This document shows, one piece after another, positions 42,630 to 53,247 of a stretch of 64,000 bases of DNA. The notes below the pieces were generated by a model that had not been told where the DNA came from, made no database searches, and worked only from the letters and a program-made list of their open reading frames with translations. The stretch is from Terfezia claveryi (Eukaryota > Ascomycota > Pezizomycetes > Pezizales > Pezizaceae). How positions within the stretch are numbered: position 1 is the stretch's first letter; every line of letters begins with the position of its first letter. Location of the stretch: contig WHUX01000239.1 in the NCBI GenBank assembly GCA_015179025.1, forward strand, positions 1-64,000, in the 5' to 3' direction. The translations under genes and the position numbers were made by a program.

Positions 42630-43015
42630 CAAAGGGTCCCCTTAGGCAGTATCAAGGATTGGGAAGGCCTCGAACGCCCATATGGATTCAGGAGGAGAAC
42701 GTGACAAGTGGGGCGCGGTTGAGCCCTTTGCAGCTTCTTGTGTAGACAGCTGGCCGGCAGAAGAGGGGTCCTTGATTCTACAGATATGACAGTTCCATTA
42801 TCTTAGCGCTATCTCCTTTATCAGCGATTCGGAGGGGGCTTCAGTGGAGCCCTTGCGGTCATCTGGCATGAGCCAGTTAATGACAGCATGGGAGTCTGGC
42901 TTCACTTTATTTTTTTTTTCATATTTTATACGGGATTGGTTTGGGGGGGCCTTCAATCAGGCCTCTCGGGATCATCTGGCACTAGCCGATTAATGACAGT
43001 GCTAAAACGCAACAT
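42630..43015 (+). mobile_element. LINE-A ORF2 last residues and two 3' UTR segments
   Basis: GSIKDWEGLERPYGFRRRT (42640-42710) matches the DWEDLDRPIWVQEKD end of LINE-A ORF2. Two successive 3'-UTR blocks follow, each with the hairpin (42858-42884 and about 42970-42997). This indicates a tandem or recombined pair. The terminal GGGACCGAAT motif is missing. Confidence 0.7.
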
Positions 43016-43307
43016 CCACTTTGTCCGTCGTCACCGCCGCCATTATGGTCACCACCATTATATCCAACAATATCCGCATCGCCACGGTATGTCTGGTTGA
43101 GTCATTCTCGTTGCCACCCGCGTTATCAGGATCTCCATCCGTAATCCCTCAATTTTCTTGCTTCTGATTGGCCCAATAACATATCCCTACATTTTGTCTT
43201 ACCGTGAATTTCCATGTATATACAAAACGCTCCGGACACTGTTTTTGCGTTAAGAATTAAGCAAGTCTTCACCACATCACATCGTTCACTCTGTTCTACT
43301 CCGCGCA

Positions 43308-43480
43308 TTATGGCCGACCTGTTCCATATTGCAAGGGGCGGAGAAGGTGGAGATGTTGTTGTAGGCGATCCGCGATGGCCATCTCGGCGAGCTTGTCGAT
43401 GCAGTTTGAGAGTACGACTGGTCTCCAGCCTTTCACTAAGTCGTGATTGTTGTTACGAGAGTGCATCAGAAGGTTCTTTC
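43308..43480 (-). pseudogene. LINE reverse transcriptase N-terminal fragment, minus strand
   Basis: LVKGWRPVVLSNCIDKLAEM then AIADRLQQHLHLLRPLQYGT corresponds to RT block 1 of Tad-type LINEs (W-R-P-V-x-L-L-N-x-x-x-K-L-x-E, and the L-x-x-x-Q-Y-G-x-R-P segment). Only about 170 bp remain, wedged between LINE-A and Gag remnants. Confidence 0.7.
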
Positions 43481-43489
43481 CTTGAAGTG

Positions 43490-43996
43490 GTCTGGCGAGC
43501 AAAAAGTAAAACGGGTCATTCTGTACTGCAAAAAAATCCATTGGCAGATACCCTAGAAACTATCAAGCCGTACAGGGATAATAACTGGGAGGAGTTTAAG
43601 TACCAGATCTTCAAAAATTTCAGAGAGGGTGATTCAGATTTGAAAAAGCTCACAGTGAAGGATCTACGAAGAATTGTTTTGGAGATGAGGAAGAAAGAAA
43701 ACCCGACTCCAGGGGGTTTTAGGACATTCATCATTGAGTATAGCGAGAGACTGGGGATGCTTCTGGAAAAGAGAAGGTTAGATTAGTACACATGGATAAC
43801 CTTGTTTTTAAGAGCTTTCAAGGTTGGGATGGGCAATAAGCTATGTAAAAAATACAAGATTGATCTGGAGGAGCCCAAAACTACCAGGATAAGTGGCAGA
43901 TGGTGAAGCAAGCAGCACTTGATTGGTCGAAGATGAAGGTTCACAGATGAGATTTTTTATGGGAGGAGGAGGATGAGTTGGAATATGAGGTTGCGG
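43490..43996 (+). pseudogene. Unassigned Gag, N-terminal/capsid part (Gag copy 3a)
   Basis: TIKPYRDNNWEEFKYQIFKN, LTVKDLRRIVLEMRKKENPT and GGFRTFIIEYSERLGMLLEK match Gag copy 2 closely. NKLCKKYKIDLEEPKTTRIS and an acidic EEEDELEYE end follow in other frames. The Gag sequence stops at 43996, where the 24-bp minisatellite starts, and resumes at about 46660 (copy 3b). Confidence 0.7.
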
Positions 43997-45940
43997 CCAG
44001 CTAATCCAGCTGAGCGAATACCAGCTAATCCAGCTGAGCGAGTACCAGCTAATCCAGCTGAGCGAATACCAGCTAATCCAGCTGAGCGAATACCAGCTAA
44101 TCCAGCTGAGCGAGTACCAGCTAATTCAGCTGAGCGAGTACCAGCTAATTCAGCCGAGCAAATACCAGCTAATTCAGCTGAGCGAGTACCAGCTAATCCA
44201 GCTGAGCAAATACCAGCTAATCCAGCTGAGCGAATACCAGCTAATCCAGCTGAACGAATACCAGCTAATCCAGCTGAGCGAGTACCAGCTCAAATACCAG
44301 CTAATTCAGCTGAGCGAATACCAGCTAATCCAGCTGAGCGAGTACCAGCTCAAATACCAGCTAATTCAGCTGAGCGAATACCAGCTAATCCAGCTGAGCG
44401 AATACCAGCTAATCCAGCTAAGCGAATACCAGCTAATCCAGCTGAGCGAATACCAGCTAATCCAGCTGAGCGAATACCAGCTAATCCAGCTGAGCGAATA
44501 CCAGCTAATCCAGCTGAGCGAATACCAGCTAATCCAGCTGAGCGAATACCAGCTAATCCAGCTGAGCGAGTACCAGCTCAAATACCAGCTAATTCAGCTG
44601 AGCGAATACCAGCTAATCCAGCTGAGCGAGTACCAGCTAATTCAGCTGAGCGAGTACCAGCTAATCCAGCTGAGGAAATACCAGCTAATCCAGCTGAGCG
44701 AGTACCAGCTAATTCAGCTGAGCAAATACCAGCTAATTCAGCTGAGCGAGTACCAGCTAATCCAGCTGAGCGAGTACCAGCTAATCCAGCTGAGCGAATA
44801 CCAGCTAATCCAGCTGAGCGAGTACCAGCTAATTCAGCTGAGCGAATACCAGCTAATACAGCTGAGCGAGTACCAGCTAATTCAGCTGAGCGAATACCAG
44901 CTAATACAGCTGAGCGAGTACCAGCTAATTCAGCTGAGCGAGTACCAGCTAATTCAGCTGAGCGAATACCAGCTAATCCAGCTGAGCGAATACCAGCTAA
45001 TCCAGCTGAGCGAGTACCAGCTCAAATACCAGCTAATTCAGCTGAGCGAATACCAGCTAATCCAGCTGAGCGAGTACCAGCTAATTCAGCTGAGCGAGTA
45101 CCAGCTAATCCAGCTGAGGAAATACCAGCTAATCCAGCTGAGCGAGTACCAGCTCAAATACCAGCTAATTCAGCTGAGCGAATACCAGCTAATCCAGCTG
45201 AGTGAATACCAGCTAATCCAGCTGAGCGAGTACCAGCTAATTCAGCTGAGGAAATACCAGCTAATCCAGCTGAGCAAGTACCAGCTAATTCAGCTGAGCA
45301 AATACCAGCTAATTCAGCTGAGCGAATACCAGCTAATCCAGCTGAGCGAGTACCAGCTCAAATACCAGCTAATTCAGCTGAGCGAATACCAGCTAATCCA
45401 GCTGAGCGAGTACCAGCTAATTCAGCTGAGCGAGTACCAGCTAATCCAGCTGAGGAAATACCAGCTAATCCAGCTGAGCGAGTACCAGCTAATTCAGCTG
45501 AGCAAATACCAGCTAATTCAGCTGAGCGAGTACCAGCTAATCCAGCTGAGCGAGTACCAGCTAATCCAGCTGAGCGAATACCAGCTAATCCAGCTGAGCG
45601 AGTACCAGCTAATTCAGCTGAGCGAGTACCAGCTAATTCAGCTGAGCGAATACCAGCTAATCCAGCTGAGCGAGTACCAGCTAATTCAGCTGAGCGAATA
45701 CCAGCTAATTCAGCTGAGCAAATACCAGCTAATCTAGCTGAGCGAATACCAGCTAATTCAGCTGAGGATTAGCTGGTATTCACTTTAGCTGGTATTCGCT
45801 CAGCTGGATTAGCTGGTACTCGCTCAGCTGGATTAGCTGGTATTCGCTCAGCTGTATTAGCTGGTATTTGAGCTGGTACTCGCTCAGCTGGATTAGCTGG
45901 TATTCGCTCATCTGGATTAGCTGGTATTCGCTCAGCTAAT
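43997..45940 (+). repeat. 24-bp minisatellite, about 80 units, with an inverted block at the right end
   Basis: The unit is CCAGCTAATCCAGCTGAGCG plus AATA, encoding PANPAERI. Variants are GTA for ATA, TTC or ACA for TCC, and half-length units CCAGCTCAAATA. It is direct from 43997 to about 45766, then reverse-complemented from about 45767 to 45936. The last bases (CAGCTAATCC at about 45933-45942) are direct again and run in frame into copia sequence. The array is open in the plus frame for 410 codons until a CGA to TGA at 45203. Confidence 0.95.
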
Positions 45941-46662
45941 CCATCCACCGATTCGCATATATTGCTTGCAACCGCTCTTGCGGTTAATGAGACTGAACCG
46001 AGGACGTTCAAGCAAGCAACCGAGTGCGCAGACTCTCCAAGATGGTATAAGGCCATGCAGGAAGAGCTTGAAACTCTGGCGGATCAGTTTGTTTGGACGG
46101 TTGTGCTCCTACCTTGTCCAAAGCACAATATCGTAGGCTGCAAATGGGTCTACAAGATTAAGAAGGATTCGGCAGGCAATATAAGCCGCTACAAGGCAAG
46201 GCTTGTTGCTCAAGGGTTTTCTCAGCAACCGGGGACAGATTTTGACGAGATTTCTCTCCTGTTGTGAGGTACGATTCATTAAGATTACTGATTGCCCTAT
46301 CAGTCTCTCTTAGCTGGCCCCAGCCAGATCAACTGGACATTAAGGGGGCTTTTCTATATGGTTCTCTAAACGAGGAAATCTATATGAAGCTTCCACCTGG
46401 ATACGAACAACCAGGGCAATGTGTTCGCCTTCACAGGTCCATATACGGCCTTAAGCAGTCACCAAGACAATGGTATCAGAGGTTGACCGGCTTCCTTTTG
46501 CCACTTGGATACGTGACAGCCAACTTTGACCCATGTGTACTAATACATGTGGAATTACAAGTGATTATCGCCATATATGTGGACGATATCTCTCTTGCGG
46601 GTCCCAACAGCTTAGAAAGGGACAAATTGAAGAATTCGCTTAAGGCGCCGCCAGTGAAGATA
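45941..46662 (+). pseudogene. Ty1/copia reverse transcriptase (copia-2)
   Basis: From ANPSTDSHILLATALAVNET, then PRTFKQATECADSPRWYKAM and NIVGCKWVYKIKKDSAGNIS, through YKARLVAQGFSQQPGTDFDE. A one-base frameshift at about 46250 follows, then VRYDSLRLLIALSVSLSWPQ, LDIKGAFLYGSLNEEIYMKL, LHRSIYGLKQSPRQWYQRL and NFDPCVLIHVELQVIIAIYV with DDISLAG. The YVDD box is intact. This is the best-preserved RT in the window. Integrase is missing upstream and RNase H downstream. The fragment sits inside a Gag gene. Confidence 0.88.
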
Positions 46663-47180
46663 CTGAAGCATGACAACAGGCAACAGTATAGGAAGAAGGA
46701 GGTCCCGAAGAAAAGTTGAACGTCAGACTCGATAAATGAGATCGTCAACCAGTTTAAGGAGTTAATTCTAGCACATTGAATCACCGTACAGCAAGAGAAG
46801 AAGCCCCAAAAAGGGATTTAGAGATTGCGGAGTTGTATAACCCTAGCCAATACGGGAAGAGAGAATACCAACAAAATGCCGGGAGTCAGAGACCAGGAAA
46901 TGCTCCTAGGATTCAAGGGTGTTATTGGGATGGCCATATAGGAGGGATGAATGTAAGGGATTAAAGAAAGCAATCGAGTGAGAAGGTGTGCACTATCGTG
47001 GGACCTCCTTGTTCTTAGGCCAGGAAGGAACAGAAGAAGAGATACGAATTCCTTTTGCGGTGATGGGGCATGACGAATAAGTTCAGGAATAGCAGGAGGA
47101 TTGGGTGCGGAAGGCATTGGAAATGAAGGAGTGGAAGATGGAGGAAAAGAAGTCAACATCAAGCGTAATAACCCTCAACC
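46655..47180 (+). pseudogene. Unassigned Gag, C-terminal part (Gag copy 3b)
   Basis: AACAGGCAACAGTATAGGAA... at 46675 aligns with the sequence after the acidic linker of Gag copy 2 (about 41850). INEIVNQFKEL and LYNPSQYGKREYQQNAGSQR, the knuckle (CYW-DGH...DEC, about 46918-46960) and GVHYRGTSLFLGQEGTEEEI follow. The end reads WVRKALEMKEWKMEEKKSTS and SVITLN. Together with 43490-43996 it makes one Gag split by the copia-2/minisatellite block. Confidence 0.65.
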
Positions 47181-47539
47181 TTCCCATGCCAAAAGGGGTA
47201 ATTGCACACCGTCAGGGGATGATGTACAAGCAGCCCATAATACATAAGCCTTTGCAGACCAGTCGGGAAACGAAAAAATCGATGCGGTTGAAGGGGCTTG
47301 ATTAAAGGAACCAAAAAATACTATACAGTACAGTACCGGAGCGCGGGAAATTTACGAATCTTTGGTCAATCAGAATCAAGAGAAATGAGGTTTTCAGGTG
47401 GCAGTGGAAGTGATGACTGCAGAATACACATGATTGGGATTCCAATGTGCTAAACGGCTGAACGACTGAACGGCTGAAGAACAGAAGCATAGAAAATAAA
47501 TCAAGGGATAATATAGGGAGTTCAGGGTAAATTGGTTGG

Positions 47540-48315
47540 GATGAGTGTGCGTTCCAACGACTTGTACTGCCATAGATGTTGCAGTGTAGCTCGCATCCGG
47601 CGAGCCAAGGGGCTATGAGCACACAAAGCCTGGTTGGAACGATTCTCTGCCTCATCAGCTCTTCCCCTCATATCACTTGTGTCCGCTCCCACAAGGGAAT
47701 CCCAGGCAAAGAACACGAACGCTGAAAAACAGCTTTTGAATAGGTTCTGGGACAGATCGCGTGCAGCCAACGAACAGCTACCGAAGGAAGAATCCGAGCG
47801 GTACAGGAAGGAGGCTCGTGAAAAGTATCAGGACAGTCAAATGGAACTGACATGCTCTCTACTGGCTCCTCACACCGAAAGGCCCGCAAAACGCATGGCT
47901 GTGGCGGGAGCACGTCAATGAATCCACCTTCAGCGCCTGCACCCAATGTCGTCATCCTCTGGAGGACGGTGCCCACATGGCTTTTTATGTCCGGAATACG
48001 CACCTTTCAGAAAACGTCTGAAGGAAGCACAGTAATGGTCGGATCCCGATTGACGATTGGGATCGAACGAGAGGAAGAGGAGAAAGGTTGGGATGCTGTA
48101 GAATCCTTTTTCTCATTTATACAGACATCTGTCCAACAGGGCATATCCATTTAACTATTTATATGCGAGATTGTTTCATACATTTGATTTCTTTCAAGCC
48201 CTTCTTTCCCTTTGTTTTTGCGTTGCTTTTGTACATAGCTGCCGGACTGGCAGAGTAACTTGCCTCAGCCCTGAATCCATCCCAGTTTCTAGATAGCCCA
48301 TCATGGCCCCCTTAC
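47540..48315 (+). mobile_element. LINE-A ORF2 C-terminus and 3' UTR, 3' end interrupted
   Basis: ITCVRSHKGIPGKEHE (RNase H end) lies at about 47665-47715. The zinc motif CTQCRHPLEDGAHMAFY is at about 47935-47985, and EKGWDAVESFFSFI at 48080-48120. The 3' UTR contains GCAGAGTAACTTGCC and GATAGCCCATCATGGCCCCC and stops in the middle of the terminal hairpin, where a poly(T) begins. Gaps and frameshifts are present throughout. Confidence 0.7.
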
Positions 48316-48600
48316 TTTTTTTTTTTTTTTTTTGAAGTCTATACGTCTTTGTGATAGCGAACTATCAGCCTAAAGGTATGAGACGGGTCCGTTGGAGGCT
48401 TTACTTTAAAAGGCTCGGTACAGCCACGAAACAACGAACTGCTTGAACGCCCTGCCCTCCGAACCATCGAGATCTAAACTACAGAAATAACACCTGCTCC
48501 GCTGTGGTGCCCCTACCGACCCTACCCCCCTTACTGAAGCCGCATATAAGTAACGTTTTCTTGTTCCTTAAAAAAAGAAACTTCCTCTTGCCTACTCTAA
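48316..48600 (-). mobile_element. LINE-B 3' end, minus strand, with poly(A)
   Basis: 18 T at 48316-48333 are the poly(A) tail. Read on the minus strand, the sequence before it ends GTATAGACTTC, and further upstream GGCTGTACCGAGCCTTTTAA. These correspond to GTACAGACTCT and GTGTACCGAGTCTCTAAAA of LINE-B copy 1 (about 18460-18525) and to 52755-52830. The 5' limit is uncertain. Confidence 0.6.
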
Positions 48601-48659
48601 ATCACTCCCCTTGACTTGGGCCCCAGGGTACCCACCATACTACCGGACATCTACCTCGT

Positions 48660-49952
48660 GTCAGTATCTGGACGAGGTTAACCGTCACCATCACGACCCG
48701 CCGGACAAGCCACGGGGCCAGGGTGGAACAAGTACACAAATCGATAAACCGGTGGGCAACTAAGTTCAAGCTCAATTGGGATCAGGAGAGTAAAGACTCC
48801 AAGGGAAAGAAAAGCTACTGGGGAGACCTCTCCACATGACAATAGGCTCTAAGCTGAGCTTCTAGAACGAACGCACCCAAAAAGCAGCCAAATTAACCAA
48901 TACAGCAAAGGTGGGATCGATTCCAAACATCACGATCCTGATACACAGGCATGATCTGCCCCATTTCACTTGGGGCTCGAAACCGTAACATAAACAATCA
49001 GACAACGAGGCCACACACCTATCGAGCATGAAGAAGTTGCAATATTAGGCCCTAAAGGCGATTAAAGGCACTACATATCATATCATAAGCTAGGTTTCAT
49101 AGCGGACATAGAACCTGTCGAAGACAACTGGATGAAATTTCACTTTTCTGGCTTTCCAGACCATCAAGGCTTAAGATCCGGCTATTTTACGCTTCCTAAT
49201 TGACTCACATACTCCCATAGGCAAGCCAATCTCAACGAGCCTCTGATTAGTCCCCAGAAATTCCGATTTGGACAGGCAATGGACCACCGTCTAGCACCCC
49301 TACGAGACATGACTCTCTTCGACCCAAACGACGAATGATCGAGACACAAGGTACTGGGCCACAAAGATTCAATAATTGTGGGGCGAGAGCTGGAGAATTG
49401 CCTAATAGACAGACAAAAAAACACCCGCAGGTTTCGATAGAAGAGGCAACCAGGTGTCAGAGGATGGCCTCCATAAACGCACGTAACGTACAGTGAACGA
49501 GCAGGATCTTCCTCTCCAACAGCCCTCAATATTACTTATTCCTAGCAACTCTATGGCTGCCAAAGAGACTTCAACCAAACCTCCTGTGGTGCGGCTCCGA
49601 GGTCCGGCATAGAACGTCAAATCAAGTCCAGAGCCAGACGGGAAAACCTAAGAGCCGCTAGCGGGTTCGGCCTCACGAGAACAGACTGGATTCGACTGCC
49701 TACACCTAGGTCAGGGCTGAGCGAGGCACATTCTCAGTTACATAGGCAAGTACGGCCACCCCACCTGCGGTCACAGTCAATCCAAAACAGGACAGAGGCC
49801 ACATCGTCCGGCATTGCCTAAGGTACAGGCACCCATGCACAGAATTCATTCCAACACCTACCTCATGGGAAGACCAGACCACCTGATCTGGAGGAAAGAC
49901 AATCAGAATGGAGAGAACTGGGATGTGGTGGAGGTTTTCTTCGGAGCGCTCT
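48660..49952 (+). pseudogene. LINE ORF2 fragment, strongly decayed
   Basis: LGFIADIEPVEDNW-like sequence at 49085-49130 aligns with FKLGLISNIEPLE at 22050-22090. A terminal GHIVRHCLRYRHPCTEFIP zinc-type region is at about 49797-49855. The ending IWRKDNQNGENWDVVEVFFG then AL(stop) lies at about 49890-49952, equivalent to the IRWDAVDAFF end of LINE-A ORF2. Many stops are present. Confidence 0.55.
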
Positions 49953-50694
49953 AGAACATGAATAGTTAGGAGTATGTCAGTGACCAGTCCTTCCTCGATA
50001 TACATCAACCAACCATACCTACCCCACTGTTATCCTGAACCTCCCAGTCAGTTGGTTCCCTTGTAATCACCACCATTTCGAAATAGCGATTGTTCCAGAT
50101 TAACTGTCGCTATTTTTCAGCACATCATTTTCTTCTATGAAGTTGTGTTTCTGACTCACGCAGTCAGCTTACTTTGCTAAAAGAATTCCGTAAAACAGAA
50201 TGATTATAAATCCTGGCTCACTGTTACCCCGAGGTACAAATTGTAAGACTGAGAGGATTGTGTGTCTATCTGGGGAAAGTCGTTGCTGATTATGGTTGAT
50301 AGGAGCGGACCTGAGCGCAGTCGGTTGGAAGCTTATGCTATATAGAGCGGACTATGCGACAAGGAAATAATACAGTCTACATAGCGGATGATAACACCTG
50401 CAGTGGACTATGAAGGCAATCTTATTGCGAGTGAATAAGAGCCAGAGCGAGCTGTCAATATGCATGAAAATATCTGGGTTACAGCAAGCAGGGATTACGG
50501 AGACCAAATCAAGATTGAGGTAAGTTAATATTCCGCCTGCGAGCTATGGATGTTACCCCCCCAAAAAAAAAAACACAAGAGAAGTGGAGCATGTCCAACT
50601 AACCAACAGAGTTGGAACGCCAGCAAGGACTGTGTGCTAGAAGACACCCGTAAATCCTGAACGTAACCATCAGACTACTGCAGCAGAGGCCATG
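49953..50694. other. No supported gene; possible LTR-like block
   Basis: TGTTACCCC occurs at about 50220 and 50551, but I could not establish paired LTR ends. No coding match. Confidence 0.35.
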
Positions 50695-50968
50695 ATTCAG
50701 CCTCACCGACAACACCGTGCAGGACGAGCCCACTTGGCCGACCTCAACAACGAGAGGGGTCTCCGACGTCACAAAAAAGGGGATTTTGTATGAGCGGAAC
50801 GGGCACAGCACGAATATCTGATTTTCGTGATCGTTCGGAGTGAGGCACAAAAAACCCCAGAGGGGTCAAGTTTTGCTAGGCCTTGGTCTGATGCCGGACG
50901 CTTTTCCAACGTTGCAAGCGTGCCCACCTAGGGCCCCGTCATGATCCCAGGCTTTTTTAAAAAAAAAA
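50695..50968 (+). repeat. Second copy of the dispersed repeat at 13588, ending near poly(A)
   Basis: CACCGACAACACCGTGCAGG, CGAGCCCAC, CTCCGACGTC, GAATATCTGATTTTCG and GGTCAAGTTTTG follow the order seen at 13588-13790. A 19-base A-run ends at 50968-50978, suggesting the 3' end of a non-LTR element. Confidence 0.5.
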
Positions 50969-50984
50969 AAAAAAAAAGATCCAC

Positions 50985-52845
50985 TGGCGATAGCGGTGGA
51001 TACAACAGCACCCTATACTATAGCAAAAGTAGCGCGTTGCAACCCCAATGAGTGAAAAGTCAAATTTCTTAAGGAATTTAACGAGACTTTTAGGGATGCC
51101 ACAAAAGGGAAAAGGGAGAGGCGGTCAAACCAAGGTACGAAACACCGGATCCTGACCGACACCGAGAGTGGGGTTGCGTTCGATCTTCAAAAAGAGATCA
51201 AGGGGTATTAAAATGCGGGAGGATGCTATGACGATCGTAGAGGAGGTGAAGAGAAAGAGTGGACTGACAAGGAGTTTGAGGAGGCTTGGGTGGCAGAACA
51301 GACCGCGGAGTTACTTCGTAGGCCCGCACGAGACGTCTCGAGACAAGACGGGGCCAGGTCTCGAGACGTCTTGTAGGCAGGGACAGTGGTCTCGAGACGT
51401 CTCGAGACTCTCTATAGCTGTTGTCTCGAGACTTTTCGATATCGAGCACCAGCCAACACAATCATAATTATATTCGAACTTGCTAGCTAGCTACCTAGTT
51501 ATTATCAATCATCATCATCTTCGCCTTCGACGTCAATTTCCTCTTCTATACCCTCTTCTACTAAACCTCGCTCTAAAGTCATCTGGAGTATGAACAGGCG
51601 ACACGGAAATTTGGTGATTGTTGATGCAGTACAGGAAGTGCAGATAATGAGCGGAGAAAGAGTATAATGAACGGAGAAAGAGAAGAAGGAATCTCTACCT
51701 TTACGTACCGAATAATACATATTTACAAGCGGAGGCTATCGTAGGCTGCTAACTGATTGTCGCAACCCATGAAAAGATCTTCGCAGCACTGAAAAATTTT
51801 CGCAGCCAATGAAAAATTCTCACAATTTCTCGAGACTTTTACCGAACTGTCTCGTCTCGTGTCCAGGCCTATAATAATAATAGTTCGCCGCTGGGGGATC
51901 CACCAGTGAGGGAAAGTGAGGAGAAGAAGGAGGAAGCATGTTCTGGTTTGAACAATGAGGGCAGGCTTTTGGGAAAGGAGAGGACAATCGCAAGTCTCAA
52001 GGAAGAACTGAGAAGCAGTGAGAAGGCTTACAGTGAGGTGGTTGGAAGTTGGAGAAGGAGGTTAAGTGGTTGAGGCTAGAAAAGGATTTGTTGGTTGGGC
52101 GGGATGGGAAGATAGCAGGCCAATTACAGATTTGTGAGAAAAGATGGAACGAGTGGGCAGACAAAGAGGTAGGGAGAAGTCGAGGAAGATGTTGGTCTCT
52201 GGGCGGAAGATAAGGGGCAGTCACTACTAGTTGAGATGGTATAGGTCTCTACCGAGTCAGATCATGCAGTGGCGGAGGTATAGGTGATGCAGGTAGAAGT
52301 GGCAGTATAGACATCAGTGGAGATCGAGAAGAGGGAGGCAAGAGACAGTGAGGATGTTGTGAGGCAGATAGGTCAGATATGTATGAAGACCTACCCGGGT
52401 ACGAGGATGAGGACCATGCACCAGTTGTAGTGGTTCCTCCCTCCAGCTACCAAATGACAGGCTGCACCACGTTCGGCAGCAAGAGCTGGCAAAAATCCCC
52501 GACCAGCCGAAAAATACGCCACGTAGCCAAAATAGCTCAGCTAAGGCGATTGTAATTCACGGAGTGCCTTGCCAGAGACCCATGGCAGACGTCATGCAGG
52601 ATATAGGAGTGAGAGGGATTATGGGGGCACGCTGGCTCTTGGGAGGTAACCTGAGACTTGCGAAAACCACCAGCTCCGTGGTTGTGCTTTTTGACAGAAA
52701 GTTTATACAGGGCTTTCACACTTTGGTTTTGTCAGTTGGCACGTTCTTCCGTGAGCGTACCGAGTCTCTTAGAATGATGGAACGCGGCTGCCTCGTAGTC
52801 TAACACTCCATAGCCGTACAGACTTTAAAGAAAAGAAAAACCCTC
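50985..52845 (+). mobile_element. LINE-B copy 2: ORF1 and 3' tail, interrupted by a TIR element
   Basis: The ORF1 N-part lies before 51318. The coiled-coil part lies at 51890-52200 (SEEKKEEACSGLNNEGRLLG, KERTIASLKEELRSSEKAYS). The C-part is at 52540-52720: VIHGVPCQRPMADVMQDIG, RGIMGARWLLGGNLRLAKTT and SSVVVLFDRKF. The latter matches LINE-B copy 1 at 18130-18285. The 3' UTR GTGAGCGTACCGAGTCTCTT ... CCGTACAGACTTTAAAG ends at an A-rich tail (52826-52840). ORF2 is missing, as in copy 1. Confidence 0.75.
51319..51871. mobile_element. 553-bp non-autonomous element with TIRs and GTCTCGAGAC palindromes
   Basis: The left end TAGGCCCGCACGAGACG and the right end, read on the minus strand as TAGGCCTGGACACGAGACG, are imperfect terminal inverted repeats. 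GTCTCGAGAC and variants occur about five times in 51334-51435 and once near 51830. Inside, CGCAGC...TGAAAAAT recurs three times at about 51780-51825. No transposase. It interrupts LINE-B ORF1. The TIR style suggests a hAT-like MITE, but no clear 8-bp duplication was found. Confidence 0.6.
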
Positions 52846-53247
52846 AAACAGGATGAAAGGTAGTTACAACTGACTGTATAGTCTTTAAAAAGAATCTAAT
52901 GGGAACCGGCGTCGTCACATATTAAAACAAGTGGCCTAGAACGCAGAAGCAAGTTTACAGCTGCTGGACAACATGGAATTAGCCGCCGGATGGTGCAGCG
53001 AGTTAAGGCTAACTGGGGTGTGGTGGAATTGCGTTGGAACAATTAATACGTAATGAAAAGAGAAGAAACATTAGAGAGATAGAACTGCCTGGGGTCTCTC
53101 AAGGCAAGAGAAAAGAACTCATCAAATAGTTGCAACTCTTGCAACTCATGTGCATAACCCACACCAACATCTGAAACAACAACCGTAATGTGGAACATCA
53201 CCAAAGTCCAGCCTCTTTGTTAGCGCGTGTGAGCATGAGAGTCATCA
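52846..53247. other. No supported gene
   Basis: A short frame reading FTAAGQHGISRRMVQRVKAN (about 52960-53020) is weakly reminiscent of a transposase helix-turn-helix. Nothing more can be supported. Confidence 0.35.

Noticed and set aside
44366..44581. Minus-strand open frame SWYSLSWI repeats in the minisatellite
   Set aside because: Antisense of the PANPAERI array; no support as a gene.
43973..45205. 410-aa open frame as a novel stand-alone repeat protein
   Set aside because: It starts in a Gag remnant and its repeats are in frame with copia RT at 45941, so it is an expanded copia linker.
49182..49620. Minus-strand open frames of 115 and 72 codons
   Set aside because: Antisense to LINE ORF2 remnants identified on the plus strand.
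50220..50560. Possible LTR bounded by TGTTACCCC at both ends
   Set aside because: Direct rather than LTR-style TG...CA ends, no matching second copy and no target duplication.
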